In this document: one piece after another, positions 40,112 to 49,477 of the stretch
How the letters are laid out: every line of letters starts with the position of its first letter
How positions within the stretch are numbered: position 1 is the stretch's first letter
Assembly: GCF_013624435.2 (NCBI RefSeq)
Contig: NZ_CP061768.1
Span: forward strand, 3,004,001 to 3,068,000
Reading direction: 5' to 3'
DNA from: Nocardioides campestrisoli
GTDB lineage: Bacteria; Actinomycetota; Actinomycetes; Propionibacteriales; Nocardioidaceae
DNA length: 64,000 bases
The notes under the pieces: model-generated
What the model saw: only the letters and a program-made list of their open reading frames with translations
Told to the model about the DNA's origin: nothing
Database searches by the model: none
Position numbers and translations under genes: made by a program

Positions 40112-40450
40112 CTAGCCCGAGGCGCTGGCACCCTCCGCGTGCACGTCCGCGGCGGTCGTCTCGAACCGCAGGCCCCGGCCACGGACCGTGGTGATCAGGG
40201 TCGGCCGGCGGGTGTCCTCCCCCAGCTTGCGCCGGACCCAGCCCAGGTGCACGTCGATGGTCTTGGACGAGGTGTAGAACGCGGTGCCCCAGACCTGGTG
40301 CATCAGCTCCTGCCGGGTCACCAGCTCGCCGGCCCGTGAGATCAGCGCATGCAGCAGCGCGAACTCCATCCGGGAGAGGGTGACCTCGCGCCCCGCACGC
40401 CAGACTCGTCGCTCGACCGGATCGACCAGTACGTCCTGCGCCTCGATCAC
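40112..40450 (-). CDS. Winged-helix (OmpR/PhoB-type) DNA-binding protein without receiver domain
   Basis: The 112-residue protein is only the C-terminal effector domain of OmpR/PhoB regulators: LVDPVERRVWRAGREVTLSRMEFALLHALISRAGELVTRQELMHQVWG, then SKTIDVHLGWVRRKLGED and LITTVRGRGLRFE. No receiver precedes it; the region upstream codes for nothing on this strand. It probably binds DNA constitutively or depends on a partner. It is 10 nt from purK and so part of the same unit. Confidence 0.88.
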   Translation of the reverse strand: MIEAQDVLVDPVERRVWRAGREVTLSRMEFALLHALISRAGELVTRQELMHQVWGTAFYTSSKTIDVHLGWVRRKLGEDTRRPTLITTVRGRGLRFETTAADVHAEGASASG

Positions 40451-40545
40451 CCCCCGACCGTAAAAAATCCCCGGCGCTCGCGCCCCCGGAACGGCTCAGG
40501 TCGGCCCCTGTGGTCTGGACCAGCAGCCCTCCGGAGCAGCGTGCC

Positions 40546-41529
40546 TCAGCGGCGACGCACGGCGAGCGGCTCGACCACGCCGAAGCCGCGGACCGGGCGC
40601 GCCGGCAGCCGGCGCGTCTCGAACTGCGACTCGGGCAGCAGCTCGGCGGTGGCGGCGTCGACGATGATCCGGTTGCGCCGGGCCACCGCGGTCATCCGGG
40701 AGGCCAGGTTGACCGGGGGCCCGAACACGTCGCCCATCCGGGTCACCACCGACCCCGACGCCAGCCCGAGCCGCACGTCGGGCATCCGCGGGTCGCGACC
40801 GATCACCTGGATGATCCCCTCGGCGATCTCGAAGGCGCGCTCGGCGCTGTCGGAGGTGAAGAGCACCGAGTCGCCGATCGACTTGATCACCCGCCCACCC
40901 AGCCGGGAGACGACGTCGTGGCAGCGGGCCTCGAAGATCTCCACCAGGTCGCCGATCCGGGACTGGGTCAGCTTGTTGGACAGTGCGGTGAAGTGCACGA
41001 TGTCGGCGAAGCCGACGGTCACGTACGTGGTGTGCAGGTCCTCCTCGCCCGCGCCCAGTGCCTCCATCCGGGTCACCGCGGCGGCCAGATGACGCCGCCA
41101 GGCGTAGATGATCAGCTCCTCGAACGTGGGGTTGAGCTCGTCGACCAACCGCAGCGCGGAGCCGATCCGGCTGCCCGTGGCGTCCTCGCCGGCCTCCAGC
41201 TCCTCCACCCGGCCGGCCAGGGTGGCGACCTCCCAGTCGGCCAGCTTGGACATCGTCTGCCCCAGGGCCCGCGTCAGCGCGACTGCCATGTCGAAGCCCA
41301 GGGTGCCGCTGTCGACGGTGGAGAAGAGCCGGGAGACCGCCTCGACGTCCGACTCGTTGAAGATCGCGTCGCCGGCCACCTCGGGGAAGCCGAGCGCCCG
41401 CCACAGGCGGCGTACCTGTTCGATGCTCACGCCCGACTGGGCGGCGACCTCGACGGCCGTGAGCTCCGGCGCCTGGCCCAGGATGGACTCCTCGAGCTGC
41501 CCCCGCGGGGGACGATGGTCGTTGGTCAT
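40546..41529 (-). CDS. Class III adenylate/guanylate cyclase with N-terminal helix-turn-helix-like region
   Basis: The 327-residue protein has a MerR-like N-terminal segment (AVEVAAQSGVSIEQVRRLWRALGF, residues ~25-50), a helical linker, and a class III cyclase domain with all catalytic positions visible. These are metal Asp176 (GFADIVHFT) and Asp220 (KSIGDSVLF), adenine-contacting Lys216 and Asp267, and transition-state Asn274 and Arg278 (VFGPPVNLASRM). It is soluble, with no membrane helix. Start ATG 41529; a GTG at 41538 would overlap the upstream stop. It lies in a unit with the PH-domain protein and biotin ligase. Confidence 0.9.
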   Translation of the reverse strand: MTNDHRPPRGQLEESILGQAPELTAVEVAAQSGVSIEQVRRLWRALGFPEVAGDAIFNESDVEAVSRLFSTVDSGTLGFDMAVALTRALGQTMSKLADWEVATLAGRVEELEAGEDATGSRIGSALRLVDELNPTFEELIIYAWRRHLAAAVTRMEALGAGEEDLHTTYVTVGFADIVHFTALSNKLTQSRIGDLVEIFEARCHDVVSRLGGRVIKSIGDSVLFTSDSAERAFEIAEGIIQVIGRDPRMPDVRLGLASGSVVTRMGDVFGPPVNLASRMTAVARRNRIIVDAATAELLPESQFETRRLPARPVRGFGVVEPLAVRRR

Positions 41530-41530
41530 C

Positions 41531-42061
41531 TCAGGCACCGTCGTCGACTCGGCTGGAGAGGCGGTGCAGCTCCTCGGCGACCAGGAGCTGCGACTTCTCG
41601 ACCTGCGGGATGTCGTGCACCCGCACCTGCCCGCCGGCGCTGGCGTCGCTAACGATCAAGGTGCCGCAGCCGAAGATCCGGTCGATCACCCCGATCTCGA
41701 AGTCGACGCCGCTGATCCGGTTGAGCGGGATGGTCCGCCCCTCCTTGGCCACGATGCCGCTGCGGGAGATGAACCGGCGGTTGGTGAAGGTGTAGGTGGT
41801 GGTCAGCCAGCGCAGCAGCGGCAGCAGGGTGAACCAGCCGACCAGCAGCACCGCGGCGACCCCGGCGACGAGTCCCAGCACCGTGGCGACGTCGCCACTC
41901 AGCTCCCCGTCGAGCCAGCGGCCTCCCCAGACCGCGGCGGCGACCACGACCACCAGCACCAGCACGGGCCCGATCAGGGCCTTGGGGTGGGTGCGGGTGG
42001 AGACGACGACGTGCTCACCCTCGTTGAGGAGCCGTGCGGGAAAGGACATGGGGTGAATCAT
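41531..42061 (-). CDS. PH-domain (bPH2, YdbS-like) membrane protein
   Basis: The 176-residue protein has two membrane helices (about 30-50 and 57-80) followed by the bacterial PH domain pattern YTFTNRRFISRSGIVAKEGRTIPLNRISGVDFEIGVIDRIFGCGTLIVSDAS. The ATG at 42061 comes one base after the birA stop. Function unknown. Confidence 0.88.
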   Translation of the reverse strand: MIHPMSFPARLLNEGEHVVVSTRTHPKALIGPVLVLVVVVAAAVWGGRWLDGELSGDVATVLGLVAGVAAVLLVGWFTLLPLLRWLTTTYTFTNRRFISRSGIVAKEGRTIPLNRISGVDFEIGVIDRIFGCGTLIVSDASAGGQVRVHDIPQVEKSQLLVAEELHRLSSRVDDGA

Positions 42062-42062
42062 G

Positions 42063-42851
42063 TCACCCTGTCGGCCGCACGTGGACGATGTCACCCGCAC
42101 TCACCGTGAGTGTCCCCTGGCCGGTGCTGAGCACCAGCGCTCCCGAGGCGTCCAGGTCGAGCGCCTCGCCCCGCACCACCTCCCCACCGGGCAGGTGGAC
42201 GTCGACCTGGCGGCCCAGGGTGGAGCAGACGTCGGCGTACGCCGGCCGCAGGGCGGAGGGCTGCGCGAGCAGCGGCTCCAGCGCGTGCAGCGACCCGAGC
42301 ACCTGGATCAGCAGGTCGGTCCGGTCGAAGGTCTCCCCCAGCTCGACCCGCAGCGAGGTGGCCGCGGCGATCGGCAGCTCCTCGGGCTCCTGGTTGACGT
42401 TGATCCCGACCCCGACGACCGCGGCCGGGCCGGCCGGCGTCTCGATCCGCTCGACCAGGATGCCGGCAATCTTGCGGTCCTCCACGAGCACGTCGTTGGG
42501 CCACTTGAGCGAGACCTCCGGCACCCGGTCGGCCAGCGCGGACTGCACGGCGTACCCGGTGAGCAGGGGCAGCCACGGCCAGGCCTGCGGCGGCGCGTCG
42601 GGACGCAGCAGCACCGAGAAGGTCAGCGCCACCCGGGCGGGGGTCTCCCAGACGCGGTCGAGCCGGCCGCGGCCCGCGGTCTGGTGCTCGGTGACCACCA
42701 CCAGTCCGGCGGGCTCGCCGGCGCGGGCTCGCTCGGCCACCAGCGCGTTGGTGGAACCGGTCGCCTCGACCACCTCGACCCGCAACGGGGCGGGGACGTC
42801 GGCGAGACGGATCGGATCGAGGGCTGGGCGAGGTGCGGGGGCGTCGGGCAT
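42063..42851 (-). CDS. birA: Biotin--[acetyl-CoA-carboxylase] ligase (BirA, monofunctional)
   Basis: The 262-residue protein has the ligase motifs TGSTNALVAERARAGEPAGLVVVTEHQTAGRGRLDRVWETP (biotin and ATP binding, GRGR) and LKWPNDVLVEDRKIAGILVE. A C-terminal SH3-like domain follows. It lacks the N-terminal DNA-binding domain of bifunctional BirA. It is divergent from the carboxylase beta subunit with 69 nt between, matching its role in biotinylating the carboxylases encoded in this window. Confidence 0.94.
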   Translation of the reverse strand: MPDAPAPRPALDPIRLADVPAPLRVEVVEATGSTNALVAERARAGEPAGLVVVTEHQTAGRGRLDRVWETPARVALTFSVLLRPDAPPQAWPWLPLLTGYAVQSALADRVPEVSLKWPNDVLVEDRKIAGILVERIETPAGPAAVVGVGINVNQEPEELPIAAATSLRVELGETFDRTDLLIQVLGSLHALEPLLAQPSALRPAYADVCSTLGRQVDVHLPGGEVVRGEALDLDASGALVLSTGQGTLTVSAGDIVHVRPTG

Positions 42852-42920
42852 GAGGACTACATTGACCCACGATCGCGCGACAGCACACCCCGACCAGCAC
42901 AAGCCGAGGAGACCTGACCG

Positions 42921-44528
42921 GTGAGCGCCGAAGCATCCAACACGCCTGAGATCGACATCCACACGACGGCGGGCAAGCTGGCCGACCTCGAACGACGCAT
43001 CGACGAGGCGGTTCACTCCGGCTCCGCGAAGGCCATCGAGAAGCAGCACGCCAAGGGCCGCAAGACCGCCCGCGAGCGGATCGAGATGCTCTTCGACGAG
43101 GGCTCCTTCGTGGAGATCGACGAGCTGGCGCGGCACCGCTCCACCGCCTTCGGCCTGGAGAAGACCCGCCCCTACGGCGACGGCGTCATCACCGGCTACG
43201 GCACCATCGACGGCCGCCAGGTCTGCGTCTTCTCCCAGGACTTCACCGTCTTCGGCGGCTCGCTGGGCGAGGTCTACGGCGAGAAGATCGTCAAGATCAT
43301 GGACCTGGCGATCAAGACCGGCAGCCCGATCATCGGCATCAACGAGGGTGCCGGCGCGCGGATCCAGGAGGGCGTGGTCTCGCTGGGCCTGTACGGCGAG
43401 ATCTTCACCCGCAACGTGCACGCCTCGGGCGTCATCCCGCAGATCTCCCTGATCATGGGCAACTGCGCGGGCGGCCACGTGTACTCCCCCGCCGTCACGG
43501 ACTTCACGATCATGGTCGACGGCACCTCCGCCATGTTCATCACCGGCCCCGACGTGATCAAGACCGTCACCGGCGAGGACGTGTCGATGGAGGAGCTGGG
43601 CGGCGCCCGGACCCACAACACCAAGTCCGGCAACGCCCACTACATGGCCTCCGACGAGGAGGACGCCCTGGAGTACGTCAAGGCGCTGCTCTCCTACCTC
43701 CCCCAGAACAACCTGGACGAGGGCCACGTCTACGACCAGCCGGCCGACCTCGAGGTCAACGACCTGGACCGGTCGCTGGACACCCTGATCCCGGACTCGC
43801 CCAACCAGCCCTACGACATGCACGACGTGATCCGGGCGGTCGTCGACGACGAGGAGTTCCTCGAGGTCCAGGAGCTCTTCGCGCCCAACATCATCGTCGG
43901 CTTCGGCCGGGTCGAGGGCCGGCCGGTCGGCGTGGTCGCCAACCAGCCGATGCAGTTCGCCGGCACCCTGGACATCGACGCCTCCGAGAAGGCGGCGCGC
44001 TTCGTCCGGTTCTGCGACGCCTTCAACGTGCCGGTCCTCACCTTCGTCGACGTCCCGGGCTTCCTGCCGGGCACCGACCAGGAGTGGGACGGCATCATCC
44101 GCCGCGGCGCCAAGCTGATCTACGCCTACGCCGAGGCGACGGTCCCGCTGGTCACCACGATCACCCGCAAGGCCTACGGCGGCGCGTACGACGTGATGGG
44201 CTCCAAGCACCTCGGCGCCGACATGAACATCGCCTGGCCGACCGCGCAGATCGCGGTGATGGGCGCCCAGGGTGCGGCCAACATCGTGCACCGCAAGACG
44301 CTGAAGGCGATCGAGGACGAGGGCGGCGACGTCGAGGCCAAGCGGGCCGAGCTGATCGACGAGTACGAGACCACCCTGGCCAACCCGTACGTCGCGGCCG
44401 AGCGTGGCTACATCGACGCGGTCATCCCGCCGCACGAGACCCGCTCCGAGATCGTCCGGGCGCTGCGCCTGCTCCGCTCGAAGCGGGAGACGCTGCCGGC
44501 CAAGAAGCACGGGAACATCCCGCTGTGA
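42921..44528 (+). CDS. pccB: Propionyl-CoA carboxylase beta subunit (carboxyltransferase)
   Basis: The 535-residue protein has the two crotonase-like halves of acyl-CoA carboxyltransferases, with [23 protein letters not shown] and [33 protein letters not shown] in the first. The second has [62 protein letters not shown]. It transfers carboxyl from biotin to propionyl-CoA, giving methylmalonyl-CoA. It starts with GTG and overlaps the epsilon subunit gene by 4 nt. Acetyl-CoA specificity cannot be ruled out. Confidence 0.93.
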   Translation: MSAEASNTPEIDIHTTAGKLADLERRIDEAVHSGSAKAIEKQHAKGRKTARERIEMLFDEGSFVEIDELARHRSTAFGLEKTRPYGDGVITGYGTIDGRQVCVFSQDFTVFGGSLGEVYGEKIVKIMDLAIKTGSPIIGINEGAGARIQEGVVSLGLYGEIFTRNVHASGVIPQISLIMGNCAGGHVYSPAVTDFTIMVDGTSAMFITGPDVIKTVTGEDVSMEELGGARTHNTKSGNAHYMASDEEDALEYVKALLSYLPQNNLDEGHVYDQPADLEVNDLDRSLDTLIPDSPNQPYDMHDVIRAVVDDEEFLEVQELFAPNIIVGFGRVEGRPVGVVANQPMQFAGTLDIDASEKAARFVRFCDAFNVPVLTFVDVPGFLPGTDQEWDGIIRRGAKLIYAYAEATVPLVTTITRKAYGGAYDVMGSKHLGADMNIAWPTAQIAVMGAQGAANIVHRKTLKAIEDEGGDVEAKRAELIDEYETTLANPYVAAERGYIDAVIPPHETRSEIVRALRLLRSKRETLPAKKHGNIPL

Positions 44529-44758
44529 GCGAGCAGCCGACGCCCCCGAGCCCCCCGGCCACGCCGGTGCTGCGCGTGGTCAACCCCGACGCGACCCCGG
44601 AGGAGGTGGCCGCGCTGGTCGCGGTCTTCTCCGCGCTCGGCGGCGGCGAGGCACCCGCACCCCGGACCCGGCCGTCGTGGTCGGCGCCCGGGCGCCTGGT
44701 GCGCACCACGCCGCCGCACGGCCCCGGCGGCTGGCGCGCCAGCGGCCTGCCGCGCTGA
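44525..44758 (+). CDS. Acyl-CoA carboxylase epsilon subunit
   Basis: The 77-residue protein has the short epsilon pattern [27 protein letters not shown], then [12 protein letters not shown]. Its GTG overlaps the pccB stop (GTGA). Epsilon subunits, found in actinobacteria, stabilise the carboxylase complex. Confidence 0.92.
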   Translation: MSEQPTPPSPPATPVLRVVNPDATPEEVAALVAVFSALGGGEAPAPRTRPSWSAPGRLVRTTPPHGPGGWRASGLPR

Positions 44759-44760
44759 GC

Positions 44761-45381
44761 GTGACCGTTCCGACGCCGCGACGCCGGCTGGTCCTGGCCT
44801 CGCAGTCCCCGGCCCGGCTGGCGACGCTGCGCCGGGCCGGGATCGAGCCGGTCGTCGTCGTCTCGGGGGTCGACGAGGACCAGCTGACCGGGCTCGGCCC
44901 GGCCGACCTCGCGCTGCGGCTGGCCGAGCTGAAGTGCCGGGCCGTGGTGGGTCGGCCCGAGGTGCCGCAGGGTGCGCTCGTGCTCGGCTGCGACTCGGTG
45001 CTCGAGCTCGACGGGGAGGCGCTGGGCAAGCCGGGCACCCCGCAGGAGGCGACCCGGCGCTGGCAGCAGATGCGCGGGCGGAGCGCCGTGCTGCACACCG
45101 GCCACTGCCTGGCCGACGCGGGCTCGGGTCGCACGCTGTCGAGGACCGCGAGCACGGTGGTGCACTTCGCCCAGGTGAGCGACGAGGAGATCGCGGCGTA
45201 CGTCGCCACCGGCGAGCCGCTGCACGTGGCCGGCGCCTTCACCCTCGACGGCTTCGGCGGGGGCTTCGTGACCGGGGTCGAGGGCGACCACCACAACGTG
45301 ATCGGCGTGAGCCTGCCGGTGCTGCGCGAGCTCGTCGCCGAGGTGGGCGGGTCCTGGACCGACCTCTGGTCAGACCTCTGA
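44761..45381 (+). CDS. maf: Maf-like nucleotide pyrophosphatase
   Basis: The 206-residue protein has the Maf signature LVLASQSPARLATLRRAGIEPVVVVSGVDE, LGCDSVLELDGEALGKPGTPQEATRRWQQMRGRSAVLHTG and GAFTLDGFGGGFVTGVEGDHHNVIGVSLPVLREL. The family hydrolyses non-canonical nucleoside triphosphates. The GTG start follows the epsilon gene by 2 nt. Its 3' end overlaps the convergent GtrA gene by 12 nt. Confidence 0.95.
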   Translation: MTVPTPRRRLVLASQSPARLATLRRAGIEPVVVVSGVDEDQLTGLGPADLALRLAELKCRAVVGRPEVPQGALVLGCDSVLELDGEALGKPGTPQEATRRWQQMRGRSAVLHTGHCLADAGSGRTLSRTASTVVHFAQVSDEEIAAYVATGEPLHVAGAFTLDGFGGGFVTGVEGDHHNVIGVSLPVLRELVAEVGGSWTDLWSDL

Positions 45382-45855
45382 GACCTGCTCCGGGACCTGC
45401 TCGCGGGTGACGGCGAAGCTGCGCGGGAAGACGTACTGACGCAGCAGCAGGAACCGCACCGACGTCCCGGCGAAGAGCCCGAGCACGTTGGCGGCCAGGT
45501 TGTCCGAGACCGGGTCGTCGAGCCCCAGCAGGTTGCGGCTGATCCACAGGAACCCCATGGGGATCGCCATGGTGACCAGGTTGATCACCACGAACGCGGT
45601 GCGACCGCCGTCGGTGTGCCGGCTGCTGCGGTTGCGGAAGGCCCAGTCCCGGGTGCCGCGGAAGCTGACCAGCATCCCGACCACGTTGGCCAGGAAGAAG
45701 GCCAGCTGCGGGCGGTCGTTGAGCGGCGCGTCGCTGCCCGGGTTGAACCCGTGGACCAGGCCGTTGAAGATCAGCAGCGCCACGGTGGTGGCCACCGCTC
45801 CGACGACCAGGAAGCGGGACGCGTCTGCGGCGACCCTCCTCCTTGCGCGTGGCAT
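45370..45855 (-). CDS. GtrA-family membrane protein
   Basis: The 161-residue protein has four membrane helices in the GtrA arrangement, with FLVVGAVATTVALLIFNGLV, LAFFLANVVGMLVSFRGTRDWAFRNR and NLAANVLGLFAGTSVRFLLLRQYVF. GtrA-type proteins are implicated in moving lipid-linked sugars across the membrane. No sugar-synthesis gene is beside it. Confidence 0.9.
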   Translation of the reverse strand: MPRARRRVAADASRFLVVGAVATTVALLIFNGLVHGFNPGSDAPLNDRPQLAFFLANVVGMLVSFRGTRDWAFRNRSSRHTDGGRTAFVVINLVTMAIPMGFLWISRNLLGLDDPVSDNLAANVLGLFAGTSVRFLLLRQYVFPRSFAVTREQVPEQVSEV

Positions 45856-45904
45856 GAGGAAAAGGGTAAGGGGCGATCGCCGCGGTGTCCGAAACGCCAG
45901 CGCT

Positions 45905-45923
45905 GTGACGCTCCGCGCGTCAC
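45905..45923 (-). terminator. Terminator candidate at the end of the tct-usp operon
   Basis: GTGACGC and GCGTCAC form a 7-bp stem with a 5-nt loop, 2 nt after the stop of the universal stress protein gene on the minus strand. No T-tract follows. Confidence 0.45.
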
Positions 45924-45925
45924 CT

Positions 45926-46312
45926 TCAGGGCTTGACCACGACCACCGGGCAGGGCGCCTCCATCAGCAGGCGGGTGGCGACGCTGCCCATCAGCATCTT
46001 GCCCACCTGGGAGCGGTGACGCAGGCCGATCACCAGCGCCTCGGCGCCCACCTCGCGCACCACCATGAGGATCTCCCCCGCGACGTCGGCCCCCATGCTC
46101 TGCCGGATCTCGACCGCGACCGGAGCGCAGGAGAGACGTTCCGCCAGCGCGGCCCGGCCGTTGCGTCCGAGGTAGCGCTCGTCGACCAGGGAGTCGCCCC
46201 GGGTGGAGTTGACCACCACCAGCGACGTCGACCGTCGTTCCGCCTCGGCCACCCCGGCCTGCAGCGCCGCCTCCCCGTACTGGTTGGGGATGTAGCCCAC
46301 CACCACGCTCAT
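45926..46312 (-). CDS. Universal stress protein (UspA family)
   Basis: The 128-residue protein is a single Usp domain: VVVGYIPNQYGEAALQAGVAEAE at the start and the ATP-binding GLRHRSQVGKMLMGSVATRLLMEAPCPVVVVKP (G-2x-G-9x-G-like) at the end. It lies 15 nt downstream of tctA and probably belongs to that operon. Usp genes beside tricarboxylate transporters are common. Confidence 0.93.
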   Translation of the reverse strand: MSVVVGYIPNQYGEAALQAGVAEAERRSTSLVVVNSTRGDSLVDERYLGRNGRAALAERLSCAPVAVEIRQSMGADVAGEILMVVREVGAEALVIGLRHRSQVGKMLMGSVATRLLMEAPCPVVVVKP

Positions 46313-46327
46313 CTGTGCCTCCTCTGC

Positions 46328-47899
46328 TCACCCGGAGGTGGGCGTGTGCTCGTCGTCGTGCGGGCTGGGCCCCGGACGCTCCTCCACCGGCTGCGCACCG
46401 CCCTCTGCCCGGGGTCGGCGGAGCCTCCCCAGGACCGGCGGCACCACCAGGGCGAGCACGATCAGGACGTAGATGCCCACGGCCAGGGGCTCGTCGACGA
46501 GGCCGCTGACGTTGCCGTCCGAGAGGTCCAGGGCCTGCCGCATCCTCTCCTCCATCAACGGCCCGATGATCACCCCGAGGATCAGCGGCAGGATCGGGAT
46601 GGCGAACCGGCGCACGGCGAAGCCGATCGCCCCGAAGACCAGCAGCAGGGCGACGTCGAAGGCGTCCTGGTTGACCGCGTAGGCCCCGAGGGAGGCGAAG
46701 AAGAGGATGCCGGCGTAGAGCTGGGGACGAGGGATCCGCAGCAGCCGTGCCCACAGCGGCGCGAGCGGCAGGTTGATCAGCAGCAGCAGCGTGTTGCCGA
46801 TCAGCAGGCTGGCCAGCAGGGTCCAGACCAGCTCGGCCTGGTCCTCCATCAGGGTAGGTCCCGGGACGATGCCGTAGACGCGCATGGCCGCGAGCAGGAT
46901 CGCCGCCGTCGCCGTCACCGGCAGCCCCATCGCAAGGAGCGGCACGAACATGCCGGCCGCGCTCGCGTTGTTGGCCGCCTCCGGCCCGGCGACCCCCTCG
47001 ATCGCGCCGTGGCCGAACTCCTCCGAGCTGCCCGACCTGCGCGCGAGCCGACGCTCCAGCACGTAGGAGAGGAACGTCGGGGTCTCGGCCCCACCGGCCG
47101 GGAGCGCGCCGAAGGGGAACCCCAGCGCGGTGCCGCGCAGCCACGGCCCCCAGGACCTGGACCAGTCCTGCCGCGACATGTAGGGCTGGCCGACGGGGAT
47201 CACCTCCACCGGGCGCCGGCGCAGGTGGGCGGCGATCCACAGCGCCTCGCCGATCGCGAAGATGCCCACCGCGACCACCACGATGTCCACGCCGTCGGCC
47301 AGCTGGAGCAGACCCCCGGTGAGCCGCGCCTGACCGGTGGAGAGGTCGAGGCCCACCAGCCCGATGGTGAGACCGATCGCCAGCCCGATGAAGCCGCGCA
47401 GCCTCGACCCGCCCAGCACCGCGGTGACCAGCACCAGCGAGAGCAGCATGATCGCGAAGTAGGACGGCGCGCCGAGCTGCACGGCGATCCGCGCCAGGGG
47501 CGGGGTGAAGAAGGCGACCAGCAGCGTGCCGATGGTGCCGGCGACGAACGAGCCGATCGCCGCGGTGGCCAGCGCCTGGGCGGCGCGGCCCTTCTTGGCC
47601 ATCTTGTTGCCCTCGATCGCCGTCATCACCGAGGCCGACTCACCGGGGGTGTTGAGCAGGATCGACGTGGTGGACCCGCCGTACATCCCGCCGTAGTAGA
47701 TACCCGCGAAGAGGATGAACGACTGGGTGGCCTCCAGCCCGTAGGTCAGCGGCAGCAGCAGGGCCACGGCCATCGCCGGGCCGATCCCCGGGAGCACCCC
47801 GACGAAGGTGCCGAGCAGCACGCCGATCGCGGCGAAGAGCAGGTTCTGCGGGGTCGCGGCGTTGACCAGGCCGTCCAGGAGCAGCTGCAGGGTGTCCAT
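46328..47899 (-). CDS. tctA: Tripartite tricarboxylate transporter, large membrane subunit TctA
   Basis: The 523-residue protein has about twelve membrane helices and the TctA hallmarks [42 protein letters not shown] and [22 protein letters not shown]. It imports carboxylates with a sodium or proton gradient, using the TctC binding protein. The ATG overlaps the tctB stop (TGATG). Confidence 0.96.
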   Translation of the reverse strand: MDTLQLLLDGLVNAATPQNLLFAAIGVLLGTFVGVLPGIGPAMAVALLLPLTYGLEATQSFILFAGIYYGGMYGGSTTSILLNTPGESASVMTAIEGNKMAKKGRAAQALATAAIGSFVAGTIGTLLVAFFTPPLARIAVQLGAPSYFAIMLLSLVLVTAVLGGSRLRGFIGLAIGLTIGLVGLDLSTGQARLTGGLLQLADGVDIVVVAVGIFAIGEALWIAAHLRRRPVEVIPVGQPYMSRQDWSRSWGPWLRGTALGFPFGALPAGGAETPTFLSYVLERRLARRSGSSEEFGHGAIEGVAGPEAANNASAAGMFVPLLAMGLPVTATAAILLAAMRVYGIVPGPTLMEDQAELVWTLLASLLIGNTLLLLINLPLAPLWARLLRIPRPQLYAGILFFASLGAYAVNQDAFDVALLLVFGAIGFAVRRFAIPILPLILGVIIGPLMEERMRQALDLSDGNVSGLVDEPLAVGIYVLIVLALVVPPVLGRLRRPRAEGGAQPVEERPGPSPHDDEHTPTSG

Positions 47900-48402
47900 C
47901 ACAGGATCCCGTCGAGGATGCCGGGACTCAGCGGCACGTCGAGCCCGACGTAGAAGAAGTACCAGCTGCCCACCGACAGCACGGCCCCCACCAGCACGTC
48001 GCGCAGCAGGGTGCGCGAGCCCAGCGCCCACGCGCAGCCGGCGAACAGCAGCGCCCCGGTGATCGCCCACCCGAGCACGTCGACCAGCAGCACGTTGAGC
48101 ACCAGGATGGCCACCAGCTTGGCGAGCGTGAGCCAGTCGGGCGGGCTGGTCAGGTCGACGTCCTCCCCCTCCTCGCCCTGAGCCACGTCACCGCGGGCGG
48201 TCGCCACCGCCAGCAGGACGGCGAGCAGGATCATCGCCCCACCGACCACGTAGGGGAAGACGCGCGGGCCCACCGGGTCGCCGAACCCCACGGTCAGGCC
48301 GCGCGCGTCGACGACGGTGTAGAGACCCACGAGCGCGAGCACGGCGGCCAGCAGGTACTGCGCCCGGTCGACCTGCCGGGCCTCGGGTGCCGTGCTCGCC
48401 AT
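47899..48402 (-). CDS. tctB: Tripartite tricarboxylate transporter, small membrane subunit TctB
   Basis: The 167-residue protein has four membrane helices, with [18 protein letters not shown] and [23 protein letters not shown] as typical TctB segments. It overlaps tctC and tctA at TGATG junctions. It is a partner of TctA. Confidence 0.93.
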   Translation of the reverse strand: MASTAPEARQVDRAQYLLAAVLALVGLYTVVDARGLTVGFGDPVGPRVFPYVVGGAMILLAVLLAVATARGDVAQGEEGEDVDLTSPPDWLTLAKLVAILVLNVLLVDVLGWAITGALLFAGCAWALGSRTLLRDVLVGAVLSVGSWYFFYVGLDVPLSPGILDGIL

Positions 48403-49412
48403 CAGAGCAGCCCCAGCTCCTCCAGGGTCCCGGAGACCCTGGCGTCCTGTTCCTCGATGAAGTCGGCGAACTCCTCGCCGGTCTTGAAGTCGTCGGTCCA
48501 CCCGTTGACGACCAGCTGCTCCTGCCACTGCGGAGTCGCGTGCATGGTCTCGAGGTAGCCGATCAGCTCCTCGCGGCGGCTTGCGGAGATCTCCGGCGGG
48601 GCGAGCACCCCGCGCCAGTTGAGGAAGACCAGGTCGATGCCGGACTCGACCAGGGTCGGCACGTCGGCGAACGTCTCCTGCGGGGAGCGGGCCTCCCCCG
48701 AGACCGCCAGGAGCCGCAGCTCGCCGTCGGCCACCTGCCCCTCGAACTCCGCCGGCCCGGAGAACCCCACGTCGATCTTGCTGCCCAGCAGCGCACTGGT
48801 CAGCGGACCACCCCCGTCGTACGGCACGTAGTTGACCTGGTTGGGGTCGATCCCCACCTCGTCGGCCAGCTGCATCGGGAAGAGGTGGTCCGGTCCCCCC
48901 GGGGAGGACCCGCCGCCGATCGCCAGGGCACCGGGGTCCTCGGTCCAGGCCTCGACCAGGTCGTCCATCGTCCGGAAGGGCGAGTCCGCGGGCACCAGCA
49001 CCGCCTCGGGCTCGCTCATCAGCTGGGCCAGCGCCGTCCCGTCCTGGACCCCGTAGGCGCTTCCTGCGGAGTACGTCGACCCGACGACGCCCAGCCCGAC
49101 CGTCATCAGCGTGTGCTCGTCGCCGGCGTTGCCCACCAGGGAGGTCATCGCGCTGGCCCCGCCGGCGCCGATCACGTTCTGCACGGTGAAGCTGCCGCCA
49201 GTGACGTCGTTGTCCTCCATCGCCGACACCGCAGCCCGACCGGTCTGGTCGTAACCGCCGCCCGGGCTGTTCGGGATGATCATCAGCAGGTCGCGGCTCT
49301 CCTCCCCGCGGGTCACCCCGCAGGCCGCGAGCGGCCAGCACACGAGCAGCAGTGCGGCGGCGGCGACGCGGTCACCGCGTCGCGCCGCCTGGAGACCCGG
49401 ACTCCGTGACAC
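48402..49412 (-). CDS. tctC: Tripartite tricarboxylate transporter substrate-binding lipoprotein TctC
   Basis: The 336-residue protein has a lipoprotein signal (LLLVCWPLAACG, lipobox LAAC) and the TctC/BugT pattern: IIPNSPGGGYDQTGRAA, VQNVIGAGGASAMTSLVG and VNYVPYDGGGPLTSALLGSKIDVGFSGPAEF. It captures a carboxylate outside the membrane. The start is GTG; no other start remains before the lipobox. A CRP/GlxR-like palindrome overlaps this start. Confidence 0.94.
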   Translation of the reverse strand: MSRSPGLQAARRGDRVAAAALLLVCWPLAACGVTRGEESRDLLMIIPNSPGGGYDQTGRAAVSAMEDNDVTGGSFTVQNVIGAGGASAMTSLVGNAGDEHTLMTVGLGVVGSTYSAGSAYGVQDGTALAQLMSEPEAVLVPADSPFRTMDDLVEAWTEDPGALAIGGGSSPGGPDHLFPMQLADEVGIDPNQVNYVPYDGGGPLTSALLGSKIDVGFSGPAEFEGQVADGELRLLAVSGEARSPQETFADVPTLVESGIDLVFLNWRGVLAPPEISASRREELIGYLETMHATPQWQEQLVVNGWTDDFKTGEEFADFIEEQDARVSGTLEELGLL

Positions 49413-49420
49413 AGGTCACA
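49405..49420. promoter_or_regulatory. CRP/GlxR-like palindrome at the tctC start
   Basis: CGTGA-CACAGG-TCACA differs from the CRP/GlxR consensus TGTGA-N6-TCACA at one base. It overlaps the tctC GTG (49412-49410), a position that would block rather than activate translation or elongation. Confidence 0.4.
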
Positions 49421-49477
49421 CTGTGCCCCTCGTGAGCCGCGCTGTCGAGCACGGCCCGGGGCGCCCGGTCACTCAAC

